DNA of 64,000 nt, from assembly GCA_018340375.1 (NCBI GenBank), contig JAFFJZ010000003.1:21080001-21144000 (forward strand), in the 5' to 3' direction. The notes below the pieces were generated by a model. The model did no database searches, had not been told where the DNA came from, and saw only the letters and a program-made list of their open reading frames with translations. Positions within the stretch are counted from its first letter, which is position 1. The number at the start of each line of letters is the position of its first letter. The position numbers and the translations under genes were made by a program. Positions 11,901-24,167 of this stretch are shown here, one piece after another. Origin of the DNA: Gonatopus flavifemur. Taxonomy: Eukaryota; Arthropoda; Insecta; Hymenoptera; Dryinidae.

Positions 11901-14900
11901 AGATCCTCAGTTACAATCGTCGGTAAACTTCATCGAGGTAATACGTATATTCTTATCGATGCTCTCCCCTTGAATTAGCCAATTCTCTGGATCGTAAGAT
12001 CGCCAGAGATATAATGTACTTTGCAGAAATATAGCTGGTAATCCGTTGAGAATAATCTATAATTAATTTTGATGATAGCATCAGCAGCGCATTGCCCTAA
12101 CCTCTCCTCCTTTGTTGAAATAATAGAAAGAAAAAAGAAAATAGTAAGACGGTTATCTTGGAAAACGAATACATAAATCTTCTGTATTTCCTTTAAAATA
12201 ATATATAATTTACCTGCAGCGGTATTATCGAATAAGAATATAATATATATATATATATATGCTTATAGGTGAAAATACAAATAAATATAGAATTTTATGT
12301 TGAAGCTCTTCTGGGCACGTCATTTCGCGTTTCACGAATGACTAAAATCGTGTTTAAATCTCGTGAGATATTCAAACTAAATTCAATGAACTTTACATGT
12401 TATTTTATGTATAATATAAAAATTTTATCCGATTTCCAACTTTTCTATCGATCGGCTCGTACAAACCCCGACAACCATCCATGAAAAGATAAGACCACAG
12501 AGCTTCTCGTTAATAAGATTTAAGGACACCGTATTCCAATGCTGATTAAAATCCAATTGGATTTCATGTACGAGTGAAATCTGAAACGATTTTGGAATCG
12601 ATGTATCAGTTTAATGTGATGATTCACTCATACTTCGCAGATTTGAAAGAAAAAAAACCAGTATTTCAGTAGTTACTGTATTTTTATCTCACGAAAATTT
12701 AGAATCCCTTAAGAATTTAAATGAAAAATCATAGAGTGATGATGATGTGTGTTTAGAAGTCACCCTGGAATGCAAAAGACGTAAATGAACTGTTGATCGA
12801 GGTTACATGTTCAGTGTCGCCAGAAGCGTTACGTATATCTACCTCACTTTATATCCTGTCTTTGACTTTGAGATAGAAGTTATTTGCTGGTAGAGTCGCT
12901 CTGAGACCATCGTGTCCACTTTTGGAACTTCTGAACATGAAATAGCCGTTAGTAATTATGCAGAGGAAGATAGTAGTTGAATGTACTTCGTTCAAAGATG
13001 TCAAACCTCTTCGTCCAAGCCAAATCGAAAATCTAGGTTTTCCGAATTCAACCGTCCTTGAATTTTGTTATTTCTCAAGGGAGTGAAAATTTTCTGTACG
13101 TTCGAATATCTTTCGGCAACGTATTAATGGCATTCACAAATGATCCGCGAAGAAAACCACAAAAGAGAGAGAAAGAGAGAAAACACTGGCCAAGAGCCAA
13201 AAACGTGAAAGTAGTTTCGTACCGAATGTCAACGCCTCGATGCGCAACAGTCCAACAAATGAATCTAGAGCATTCACATTGAAATTATTTCATGAATGAA
13301 ATGAAATAAAAGCATATCGTCAAACGATTTGTTTCAAACTTTTCTTATAACTTCATTATTCGTACATGGAGAAGAAAAAAAACATATAGAATAGCAAATT
13401 TTTTTACCAGCTTTGCAGGTGAAAATTCGATGCCGGAGCTAACTGAATTGCTAGGGGAGCAACACGATTAACTGGAACAGTAAAATTTTGCTGAAGGAGT
13501 TGACATTTTTTGCCTTCGCAGCTAAGAAAATTTCCGTAATAGCAAATAGATTGAGTTCTGTTACAGCGAATTTTTGTTTCTTTCCTTGTAATTGATAGGG
13601 GGATGACCGAAGTGTAGCATTCCTGTAATTCCGACTGTTATCAAATAACAGTACAGGGGGAAGGTTAATTTATTTATTGTCTTGTGATAAAAATAAGATT
13701 CTAAATTAGATTTTCAAAATTTGTGACAATTCTATCGAAATTTAATAATTTACTACCTGTGCTCCATGGTAAAAGGATTTCATTGTTTTTTCGTTCGAAG
13801 AATTATTAAATTTTCTGACATCCAGCAGTGATATTGGGATAATTAAATTTATTTTCCAATTGCATTTATAGCAGCAATCGTTTGTCAATGGTCAAACAAA
13901 CGAGTTCCAATACAATAAATATCAGATTATATGAAATTTTTGTAAGGGGAGAATATAATTAAATTATGTTGATTAATTATGAGGATGAAAATCATGTCTC
14001 ATTACAATGATTTTGGTCCTGTAATTTCTACATTATTTTGCAAATTTTGAATCACTGGAGGCATAAACGATCCCCTTGAGAGTAAAACAAAGTATAAAGC
14101 TGAAAGCCGTAGAGCTGGCATCCGATTTTCTTTTTATCGAGGATCCGAACATCTGAAAAGTTTGGTAGGCTGCTACTTAATCGATTCCTGATACGAACAA
14201 AGCTCCAACAATGTTTGATCAACGTTACAACAATCGGCTGCTAGTTTCCGCTTCATAAACAAAGTCGATTCAAACTTCCCAACTCTAAGAGAACACAGGA
14301 GAAAAAAAGATTAGAGACTTTGAATGTATTCTTCGCTTCCTCGACGAAACATCATCTCTCGAGTGATAAAATCAATTGAAAAATGTGATGAAATTGCGAG
14401 AGAGCCTTGCGCCGAATAAGACTCAAACGAGTAGTGGAGATCATTGAGTTACGTCGAGCTATTATCCGATAAGTAGATTTCACGTTGGTTCGTATATTAC
14501 ATTAGTATTCTTGTATTACACAAATTTCTGTGTAAGTGCGTGTCGTATGGCGTTCGAGTATAATTTTGGAGTCTGTTCATCGTGTACAGACATACTCCTC
14601 GCATAATAATACTAGATTAAAGTAGAATCGATTCTCAAGTTTACATCTCCCATGGCAATACGTATTCGGTATTGAATGAGATTTCAGTATAGACGGGTTT
14701 ATAACGTCGTCTTGAATTTCAACGGAATCGGCGTAAAAAGAAATGATATTCTTTTTTGAAAGAGGCAGGGTTATCGCTTCATCACGGAAAATGATTATAT
14801 TTCCATTTGAGAGATGAAGTCTCTTTCTTTCTTTTACTTCACTTCACCTTTCCATAACCACATTTTTTGTATTTATTATTCTTTATAAAACGATATTTCC

Positions 14901-14920
14901 TTCCAAAACACAATCCAATT
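8945..14920. other. Unassigned non-coding stretch
   Basis: No recognisable gene. It contains an (AT)n run (12243-12260), a weak possible exon at 12843-12930 (see findings), and AGAGTGGAATTTCACTCTTT-like sequence near 11730 that recurs loosely around 27530. The rest looks like intergenic or intronic DNA. Confidence 0.5.
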
Positions 14921-14928
14921 GTTCGATT

Positions 14929-15644
14929 CAGGGCCGGATTTACCATAGAGGCGGACTAGGCGCCGCCTAGGGGCCCCCACTCATCGATCAGGTTTTGCAG
15001 AAATCGGAATTTCAATTTCTTGACCCTTATGAAAAAATTAATATTACTCGCATACTTACTACGAAAACAGTTTTGAAAATCGAAGGAATCCAACACTTTT
15101 CAGTGAATAAAATGTGTTTAAAGTATTGGAGTATAACACTTCTGAATACACTCAGAAAATGCTATGTTTGACATGGAGTCAGTGATTCTTTCTGTGGCTA
15201 CCAACAACCCAAACCTGGCGTTCTCTCAATGTGAAGAACTCTAGATTTGTTTGAAAAACTATGAAACCTCTGAAACCCTCTTATAAACTCTTCTGTAAAA
15301 ATCCGTGGAATGTTCAAAGATTTTCAGTGAAATTTTCTCATTAGGGTAACGTTCCTTGGGCGCATTATTTTTGCAATGAGTATTTGAATTGGCTTGATTC
15401 ATTTAACATTTCTGATTCAAAAAATAGTATTAGCTCTAATACTTATAGTGAAAATAGTATTGAGAAGAATTGAATTTCAATACTTTTTTTCATTTTTCGG
15501 AATTTCATTCCATATCACTTAATTTCTATGGAATTGATCAAGAAAGTTACACTGTTCTTATTCCAAAGAACCGCAATGTTTGGAAATCGGTCGCCCCCCA
15601 AGAAATTCCGCCTAGGGGCCCCACCATGGGTAAATCCGGCACTG
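14929..15644. mobile_element. Non-autonomous hAT-type element with perfect 8-bp TSD
   Basis: The left end reads CAGGGCCGGATTTACCATAG. The right end, reverse-complemented, reads CAGTGCCGGATTTACCCATG. The element is flanked by the identical octamer GTTCGATT at 14921-14928 and 15645-15652, the hallmark 8-bp hAT duplication. Subterminal GCCTAGGGGCCCC sequences are also shared in inverted orientation. The 716-bp interior has no transposase, so it must have been moved in trans. The unmutated duplication suggests a fairly recent insertion. Confidence 0.92.
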
Positions 15645-15652
15645 GTTCGATT

Positions 15653-18574
15653 ATTTATTTATTTATCTATGTATTCACTTGTTTCATAAAAATCGATCCC
15701 AAGCTTGAGGATTTAATTCTTATCGATGAAAGTTTGGAATACTTCAATGCTCCTCAGAAGATAATAACAGTTATTATTTTTAAATGCGAAGATCATATCT
15801 TACGTATCTTCTACATCATCTTTCAGTTTCAACAGAGTATCAATGATCGCATCTCAAAGAACTTTCCACGTGTTTACTCGTACCTATACAAGCTCCCGCG
15901 TACGCCTGTTGTATGTAAAAGCGTAGAAGATCGAGTGGAATATCACGATCACGAGAAGCCATTTTCGTTGCGGCTATTCTTCACGCTCGTCTTTTTTCTC
16001 ATTCCAAGTATCGCACGCGCCTGGATACCATCGAATATATAGAGACTCTAGTCTAGATAACAGACGTGGGTATAATACCTACAGGTACATAGAGATTCGC
16101 CCTCTTTCTCTCTCTTTCTATCAGCCCTGTAGACCACGATATCACGACAGGTATTTTCTCTTCCTCTTTCTCGGTCATCGACCTCCTTCTTGGTTTTACT
16201 AGAGCTCCGGTTAGCACCCTCTTTTCTCTTTTACGAGTGATTTCTCTTCGTTCTTTTTCATCGCGTTGTCGTTGTTGTTGTTGTTGTTGTTGGAAATGGA
16301 AGAGAATGAAGGAACATTTTCGATTATCAATTCGAGAAATGGTGGTTTGAAATAAAAAATTCAATAATTCTAACTCGTATAAATTGTTCTAACAAATCAA
16401 GATTATTTTCCACAATTCTAAACTTCGTGTCTGGAGAGCTGAGAAGCAGCATTACAATGTTCTCACGAGTGTAGCAATGACCCGTAATTCAGAGAAAAAG
16501 TAAAAAGAAAGAGAATTGCGGTGGAGAGAAGTAGGGAAGAATAAGCTTCAAATTTCCTCAACACCTGCTTTTTAATGATTCGAGTGAACCTCTGAGCTAA
16601 CGAGAATGATGAAATAAATGTGAAATTTAGAATCTACATAATCGATAAAAAAAATTAAAATTCATTATTTCTATGAGCGTACAAAATAGGATAGAACACT
16701 GCGTGTCTGGCTAACACGAATCGTTTCCACTGAACGCAAATTCCTTCCCATTGCCTTCCATTGTATACCTCTTCTCGCACCCCCATAAAAACAATTCAAA
16801 TAAATCTCGGTACCTTCCATCCTTCAATCACGAAACATCAGATTTTTGTACAAAAATATTGCGAAACAAGGGACAAAAGAAACCACGTAAAGTAACTGCA
16901 TTGGACAAGAGGTTTTCCTAATTAGCTGTCGCGTTAGCTCAGGCTTTTGACTCTTTATTTCACCATTATGTTTTCAGTCGTCATCCCGACCTTTTTCAAC
17001 ATCGTTAAACATACACCGTTCCGATTTTTCACGCGTAAAACAATATTTCGAGATCCAAATTGGCAATCGAGTGTATTTTCTTTTCTGATAATCGCGATTA
17101 TGCATATTCTCTTTCGCTCTCAATCAAAGCCACGAATCAATACAATTTCAATAGAACAAAAAAATCCAGATGCATCGATACTGAACAATGAAATTTTCTT
17201 AAAGAACGTCGTTGACCGAGTTTTTTTTACAAATGAACTTCTCCTTTCTCCCCCCCCTCCACACACACTTTTTTTCCGAAAGACTGCAGAAAGAAATTGA
17301 ATTTTTATATCTCCAATTCGAGAAGTTTCTTCGTCCTCCACTTCGAAAATCATATCCAACTTCGTACTTTGATATGAATTTTTCATACCGTTCATTAAAT
17401 TCGCCCTGAAAAAGTAAAGTAAAAAAAAAAGAATATTACAGTATATGTATATGTTTTCTTTAGAAACGTATTTGAAAATCGAAAAAAGATTTCTGTAAAC
17501 AGAGAACACAAAGGTTTATCCAAAACACTTTTACGCATCCTCTTTCTTTTTCGTATTCAAAAGATTTTCACCCCAACGATCGTAGTCGGTGGTGTGTTTC
17601 GCTACAGAGGTGAGTTCCCTCGAGGCGTTGGAAAATGGCCGAGGCAAATCGCTCCCCTTCTTCAAAACTTGTTTTCCAGCGAACACTTTGTGTGGATGTG
17701 TGTATACGTGTGTGAAGGAGCACAATGATCGTTCTAAGAATGGATAACCATGACTTTGTATCTGCCTGTAACATCTTGTACGTAAGAATTGCACTCGCGC
17801 TTCGATGATGGAAATTTAGTTTCTTTTTCACCTCCTCCTTCCGTCCTCGCCCTTTGTTCGCTGGAATGATTATTATTATTATTATCATTATTACTATCGT
17901 CAGTACAGGATGAACGGAGAGAAATAGAATTACAAAACGGGTTGTTACCGGGTTGTAACGTGTTCAAATATTCAAAAAGGAAAATTTATGTCTTTTTGCT
18001 TTTTACTCTGGGTTTTTCATCTCCTCGCGTGGGAATAGGGAGTAGACTTTGCCGAGATTTTTGATATTCACAGTGTTACAATTGTTTTGTACAAGTGTCG
18101 GAAAATCATGGTGGTAAAATGATATCACGTGAGCATGATAATTGAAGTAATAATATAATGAATATCGTCGTTACTGCGTTGATTCATACATTTATTAGTA
18201 TTGTTCATGGAGCGTATGATTCAAGAACGATCGTTCATCGATATGAATCGCGGACAGGGTTTGTTATTCGCCGAAGATCAATTTTAATTGACAATTTGAA
18301 TTGATGTAGAGTATTTGCATTTATTCAATGAGCAATGAATATTGAATCTGGGAAATATTGATCGAAATATGCTGTCTGTGTTATACTTTGATCACGGAAA
18401 TCAATTCTACCGTAACCATTCGTTTGAATCTTTCATCCGCATACCAAATTGTTCTCAGAAATACCTAGAAGGGTTTTTTCATTGAAATATCTTCAAGAAT
18501 GGTTTGGGAATTTCGTTGGAAAATATAGAATTTTCTGAAAATCTACAGGAAAAGAAGAAATAGTTGCAACTAAG
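15653..18574. other. Unassigned non-coding stretch
   Basis: Nothing recognised apart from a GTT-repeat at 16264-16292, which gives a short poly-Gln reading on the minus strand. Short ORFs on both strands overlap each other without homology. Confidence 0.5.
16264..16292. repeat. (GTT)n microsatellite
   Basis: About eight GTT units with a GTC interruption. It reads as poly-Gln on the minus strand, without evidence of a gene. Confidence 0.85.
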
Positions 18575-18576
18575 TA

Positions 18577-19288
18577 CACGGAGAGAAATTTATGGTAATA
18601 TTTACCATGCTGACATATTATTCGTTCTTATTTTATTGAAAATCGTAAATGTTACTATGTGAGAATAGAATCCTTCGCCATTTTTCTGGTAATGATTACT
18701 ATACTACATAGAAATCAGACAAATAGAATTCAAGGCAATGTAAAATGGTACTGAAAACCATGTTATAATAGCTGTCATTCCAGTTAATGAAAATATGCAT
18801 GCTCTGGGCAATATCGACACGACGTGTATAGACATACATATATTATACGTATTATTACGGTAGTCAGCCCACTATTAATAATCAAGTAAAAACACAGTTA
18901 TTATTTAGAAGACTGATATAATTTGTTTCTGACTGTGTGCTCCCTTTTCTTTCTATTAACCATTTCATAACCTAATTTATTCATTTATAACCTCATTCAC
19001 TGAAAAGCCTTTTGTGTATATACATGTCAATAGTTTAATTTAGGTTATAATCAATGAAAAAATCATGGTCAATATTACTTGATAGCATTGGATTCATGTT
19101 TAGCTGCATAGTACTGTCTCCAATGTAACATGGTAATCATTACTATCTTAACAGGGCTGATGTTACCACATAAAATCGGGAGCATCATTATGTCAAGTGA
19201 CTCGCAACATCTAAAACTTTCGTCACCATGTAACATAGTAATCATTCCCATGCTACATTGAGAATATAACTATTCTTTTCTCTCCGTG
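18577..19288. mobile_element. TA-flanked MITE with CACGGAGAGAAA ends
   Basis: CACGGAGAGAAA and its inverted copy, TTTTCTCTCCGTG, are flanked by TA on each side (18575-18576 and 19289-19290), giving 712 bp. The interior repeats short palindromic motifs such as GGTAATGATTACTAT, ATGGTAATCATTACTAT and ATAGTAATCATTCCCAT. TA duplication suggests Tc1/mariner mobilisation. Confidence 0.8.
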
Positions 19289-20859
19289 TAGTTGCTGCAG
19301 CTACTCAGCAGTCAGGGCAAGTAACTAAATAATATTGTACCAACCATGGTTACAAGCATGGAGTGTAAATCAAGAGGTATCCACGTTATCAAATCTCGTC
19401 TTCCCTGTGGAGAAAACATTTCTTGTAAGGTTACTAAGGAATACCATTTAATTCTCACTATAGAATATTTTTCATCTCCAGCACATACTTTGAAATGGAT
19501 TTATTTGATTAACTAATTTCGCCAACTAGTTCAATTCAAGATTTAAAAAAATGGAGTTTCGGATAGTTAGTTTTAGTTTCTATTGCTGAACTGTTCAACG
19601 CTTCGTTTATGTATAACTGTTCCTGTGTTACGTTCATTATCAAATGATCCTATAATGGGAGGATTTTTAGACAAGTTTGTCGTTAAAGTCCTCCTCCTCT
19701 CTCAATGCATCGACGATCACTAATCTTGAAATAAAATCACATGCTCTCGTTCTATTATTAGCAGAACCGGATTGACTTTGAATTCTTCTTGCACGTTAAC
19801 ATTGTGAAAGAAATAAACAGAAAACCTCCGCCCCAATATCGATTTCGTGAAAAAAAAGTACCAAATTACACGACTTACGTACAGAAATTTCACAAGATCC
19901 TCATCGGACGTCGTAGATATTTGTTGTTCTCTCTTTCGTCACGGGTCAATCTTTGTTTTTTCTCTTTCTGGGTCTCTTATGAACGGCCGTCGATTAAAAT
20001 CACTCGATGCCATTGTTTGCTCCTATGCATTTTCCACGAACCTCGAAGCAGCACTTCGCCCCGTTCGAACATTCGGATAGAATTCGTCCTTTGTATTTTT
20101 CTCCACATCGTTCGTATCGACCAACCAACCCGCAAACCCTCCTTTCAAAGTGGGTATTTCAATTTCTGTTCGTCGACGTAATCGCTACCGAACAAGGCAA
20201 CAGCGTACGAGATCGAAAGAAATTGTACAAACCGTGTGTGCGAGTGTGTGTAGAGTCCATGTACATTTGGAGTATTACCACACACCAATCCATCCTTATA
20301 AAAAAGTAACGCATTCCCCGATATTGGGATTAAATTTCATTCCAAATATTATTCTATACCCGCACAAATGTATATAATATTCGATGACAATGGAATAGCA
20401 AAATTAACTTTCTAACGAACCTTCCTCCTCTCCCAACTATTTCAGAATTTAATTAGCTCCGCTTCTAATGTACGTAGGGGTTTGTTGCGTACATTCAGAA
20501 GCGTAAGCTAGCGCCGGACCACGTTTAAATAATCAGTTTTCTTTGAGAGAGAATAGCGTGAATGATTCCGTTGGGAAATGCAATCTCAGACCAAGAGTGT
20601 TAATATAAATTATTATATTATGTTCAACTGACGTTAGAAGCATCGTGTGAATTCCAAGATGACATGAAAAGGTACCTCTCCCGTGTGTGTAAATTCGAAA
20701 GAAAAAGAAGAAACCGCTAATGAAAAGTGTGATTTATGACTTATCGTTTAATTAATTCAAACACATCATTTATTCTATCATGGGCATTAACCTTTGATGA
20801 GTTGAGGAGTTAATTGTGTGCGATTAATCGATTTTTAGACATTCGTTATATTCATTCAT

Positions 20860-21045
20860 CACTGTAAAAAGTTCGACTGAAAGTGGCTGCAATCTTTTAC
20901 TTCAAAACTTGGCTGAAATTCAGTCTTTTCTATTGTGTCGGCATTTGTTTTCGGGGTTTACTTTCAGCTGAAAGAGGGCTAGTTTTGGCTGCATCTTAGA
21001 ATAAGCTGATATTCAGGTTGAAAGTAAGTTTTACTTTTTACTGTG
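20860..21045. mobile_element. CACTGTAAAAAG-terminal MITE
   Basis: CACTGTAAAAAG and CTTTTTACTGTG bound 186 bp with AT on each side. The interior shares CTGAAAGT / AGCTGAAAG motifs in both orientations. It is related in its ends to the 39186-39340 element. Confidence 0.55.
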
Positions 21046-23418
21046 ATCTTATTGTCTTAATTTGAACTTCCCGCTGCTGGTACTCCTATATTTGTTACTG
21101 GTAAATATCCTTTGATTTGATTCACGTACATTACCTTAGGAAACGAGTAACGACTCTGGTATTTCTATCAGCCTGCAAATTTATCCATTTCTCAATTCTC
21201 CGGACTCTCAATCAACGTTAAGCGCGTTGTCCTTCACAAAGTTGTTCGATTACATGTCCATATAAATTGGTTTTGAAGCTATCCGTCTTCATAAATGATT
21301 AAAAATAGAAGTCTGCATCGCTGCCGAGGAACTTCATTGACTTTGATCATCCATATCTCTTTCGAAGATTGGCAATAAAAACTGCTGTTTGTTCAAAGCC
21401 TCTGAGTGTACCGAGCATTCCTTGTAACACGATTGTGTAAGTTTTTCTTCATATATAGTAATCGATTCCCATCCTCATCTGCAACCTTGATTTCAGCATC
21501 CACCTTTTCTCCATTTAATTGTGGCAAGATATAGTACACAGCGGGCCCACTCATCAAAACCCTTTTACTTTTCTCTTCTTTGAGCGTCTAGGCCTCAACA
21601 CGATGATTTCTTACGATGGAATAATTCATGAGTATCGAGCTGTTTTATCACTGAACAAGCGATGAAGGTTCAACGATAATCGTTACTTTGCAAATAAAAT
21701 ATACATTATATGGCTCAATAAACATTTTATGTCTCAGGATATGTTGCCAGACATTTTTCAACGGGCTTTCTAACTTCCTTTCTCTGAATAAATGTTTGAT
21801 AAGTATGCGTGTGAATTAGAATAATGAAGATGGAGAATATTCTTTGTTGTCGTTGAATGACTTTTTTTTTCTACACTTTGTATGTACGTGTGTACACGAC
21901 GACTTCGAGTTTGATTCCATCATCCGGTATTAAAGACAGCATTGTTACAATTGAACTCTCGTTCTCTCGCAACTCCGAGTATCCGCGGCATCGTTATCTT
22001 TAATTACAATTCCAGTAGTAGAAACAATTTTCGGAAGATAAAGGGCTTTTGACAAGTGTAATTTTCTCATCAAACTCTCGTGCACGTTTACCAGAACAAT
22101 TGTAAAATTTATAACTGTCGAGTGGAATGCCCTAAATCGAGGTCTCAGATCGGATTCGGGTTTCCCAATGAAATTTCATTTGCACTTCGTATGTTATCTC
22201 TCTTTCCCTTTCGTTAATCATACATCGCAAAAAGAATGGAGAAAAATATGTTCTCTCGTACGATGGGAGTTCGTACGAACGAGGAGGGAGGTCGTGTAAT
22301 GGAAATTTGACAAATCCTTTTCATTATCCTTGTCGAATTCTCATAACTCTGGGGGATAATTGAAAACGTGTACATATTGTGAGAATCCTCCCGTGCGGAT
22401 AGTATTAGAATATTATTAGAACAGAAATTTCCAAAGCGCAAAAACCATGAAGGTCTGCCGTGTGTTCGATCCTTCATTCGAATACAAGAAAACAATATAA
22501 AATCTCCCTATCACGTGTATCGTTTATTATAATCAATTATTCATTGGCCTGAATTCAATAAGCCGATAGCGTTCAGCGATTTGATTCTGTCGATACGCGC
22601 TTTCGGAAACAATGAAAACCTTGGTGAAATACACAAACGGAGAATTATTGCCGTAGAACGAGACGAGATAGAATTTCAACTCTCTCGCTCTGCACGCGTT
22701 GAACAAAGTTTATAACGTGCTATCAATAATTATTAATATTATTATCCCTGAAACCCATAAACTGTCTGTCGTGCGTGATTCAATTATTTGATAATTAATT
22801 CCCAATCGTAGACAACTGGATCAAGCAACGCGCATGATATATCGACGGTCTACCGATTGTTGTTATTATCGCTGATTCGCTGCTCTTGTTGTTGTTGTTG
22901 TCATCGTTATCATCATTAGTCACAATTTTATTATCGGGCCATTCAACGATTTGACAATTTCATTCTAGAAATGTCAAACGTCGGTTTCGAATTAACGACA
23001 ACATCGACGAAAATAACAACAAAAATGAGAGAGAACGAAACGATACGATTCATTGCACTAATTAATTCTGATAAAAAAAATCACATAACGATAAGGAAGT
23101 GTCGGAATTCTGATGTTCTTTGAACACGCGACTTTTTTCACACTTATTTCCTGCCGTTTCATCATCGAGGGAGTACGAATAATTCCACGACTATAACCGC
23201 AGTATGAATTTTTATTATCCGTCCTACGGTCGAGAAATTCTTTGTTTATGGAAATCGTGAGGTTATGTTTGAATTCACATGGATTAACATTTTGTCGTTG
23301 TTATCATTGTTTGTGAAATTCATTAATTATAGAATTCATTATTGTAATTATTGTTCACGATACGAAGTGAAAAATTTCGAGTATTTTCACTACACGTTTA
23401 TGCCTCGGGGAGTCCACT

Positions 23419-23542
23419 CCCTGCTTAAAAAATCTCATTGATTCCGATGCAGAAAACTGATTCACGCACCCATCAAAAGTTGATTCTCAATAGGTTTGAA
23501 TCAGCTTTCTGTATCTGAATCAATGAGATTCTTTAAGCGGGG
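23419..23542. mobile_element. Short CCC/GGG hairpin MITE
   Basis: A 124-bp inverted repeat. The left arm CCCTGCTTAAAAAATCTCAT pairs with the right arm ATGAGATTCTTTAAGCGGGG, and CT flanks both sides. The arms extend about 45 bp with few mismatches. Confidence 0.75.
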
Positions 23543-23639
23543 CTCACAACTTATGTTAAATATCAACACAGGTTGTAGTATGTTATTTTCAACAAAAACT
23601 CCGAGTGGACCTTCTGCGACATAAAATTTGTCGCTGTGT

Positions 23640-23740
23640 AGGAAAAATACTCAAGATTATCTTCTGAAAATTTCATACTTTTTCCTGAATACAGTTCAGA
23701 GAATTCTCACCGAGAAAATTTTTACTCGGTCTGTACGTTG
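23640..23740. repeat. Fragment of the TTAA MITE family
   Basis: CTGAAAATTTCATACTTTTT, CAGTTCAGAGAATTCT and CCGAGAAAATTTTTACTCGG follow one another with the same spacing as CTGAAAATTTCATTCTTCTT, CAGTTCAGAGTATTCT and CCGAGAAAATGTTTACTCAG at 41754-41820. The preceding GAGTGGACCTTCTGCGACAT also resembles sequence near 60479-60497. Confidence 0.6.
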
Positions 23741-24061
23741 ATACCCCTCCCCCCTCCCCCCTCCCCCTCAAGAGAAATCAAAGAATATTTCTTGAATTTT
23801 TGATAAAAATACAACGGTCAACATTTTTGTTGAATTTCGTTTGAAAAACAATAGAAAATTATCAATATTCAACCAACAATAGAAAAAAAAATATGCACTT
23901 TCCAAAATTGGTGCATGAAATTTTACAAAATTAGTGATAATTCTTATGATCATTCTTAACCTTTTATCATACCCTCGTCCTTCATACATTCATTACCTTT
24001 ATTAAAATATTCACTATTACGATTTATTATTAACATTAGCAGCAATAGACAACTTTCAAAT

Positions 24062-24167
24062 CCCGAGCAGAAATTGATATAGGGGGACTATATCAGGGCT
24101 ACGTGAGGCCATATCAGAACCTGATGTAGCCTGATATCGTCTCTATATCTATCAATTTCTGCTCGGG
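24062..24167. mobile_element. Short CCC/GGG hairpin MITE
   Basis: A 106-bp inverted repeat starting CCCGAGCAGAAATTGATA and ending ATCAATTTCTGCTCGGG, flanked by AT on both sides. Confidence 0.75.

Larger units (their letters stand above)
19291..24061. other. Unassigned non-coding stretch
   Basis: Holds the MITEs at 20860-21045 and 23419-23542, the repeat fragment at 23640-23740, and a CCCCTCC-rich tract at 23744-23769. No gene supported. Confidence 0.5.

Noticed and set aside
15470..16042. 190-codon plus-strand ORF
   Set aside because: It starts inside the right part of the hAT element and runs into flanking DNA; composition is AT-driven and no domain is recognisable.
16053..16364. Minus-strand ORF with poly-Gln and charged residues
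   Set aside because: The poly-Gln comes from a GTT microsatellite; the rest is low-complexity Arg/Glu/Lys from purine-rich DNA.
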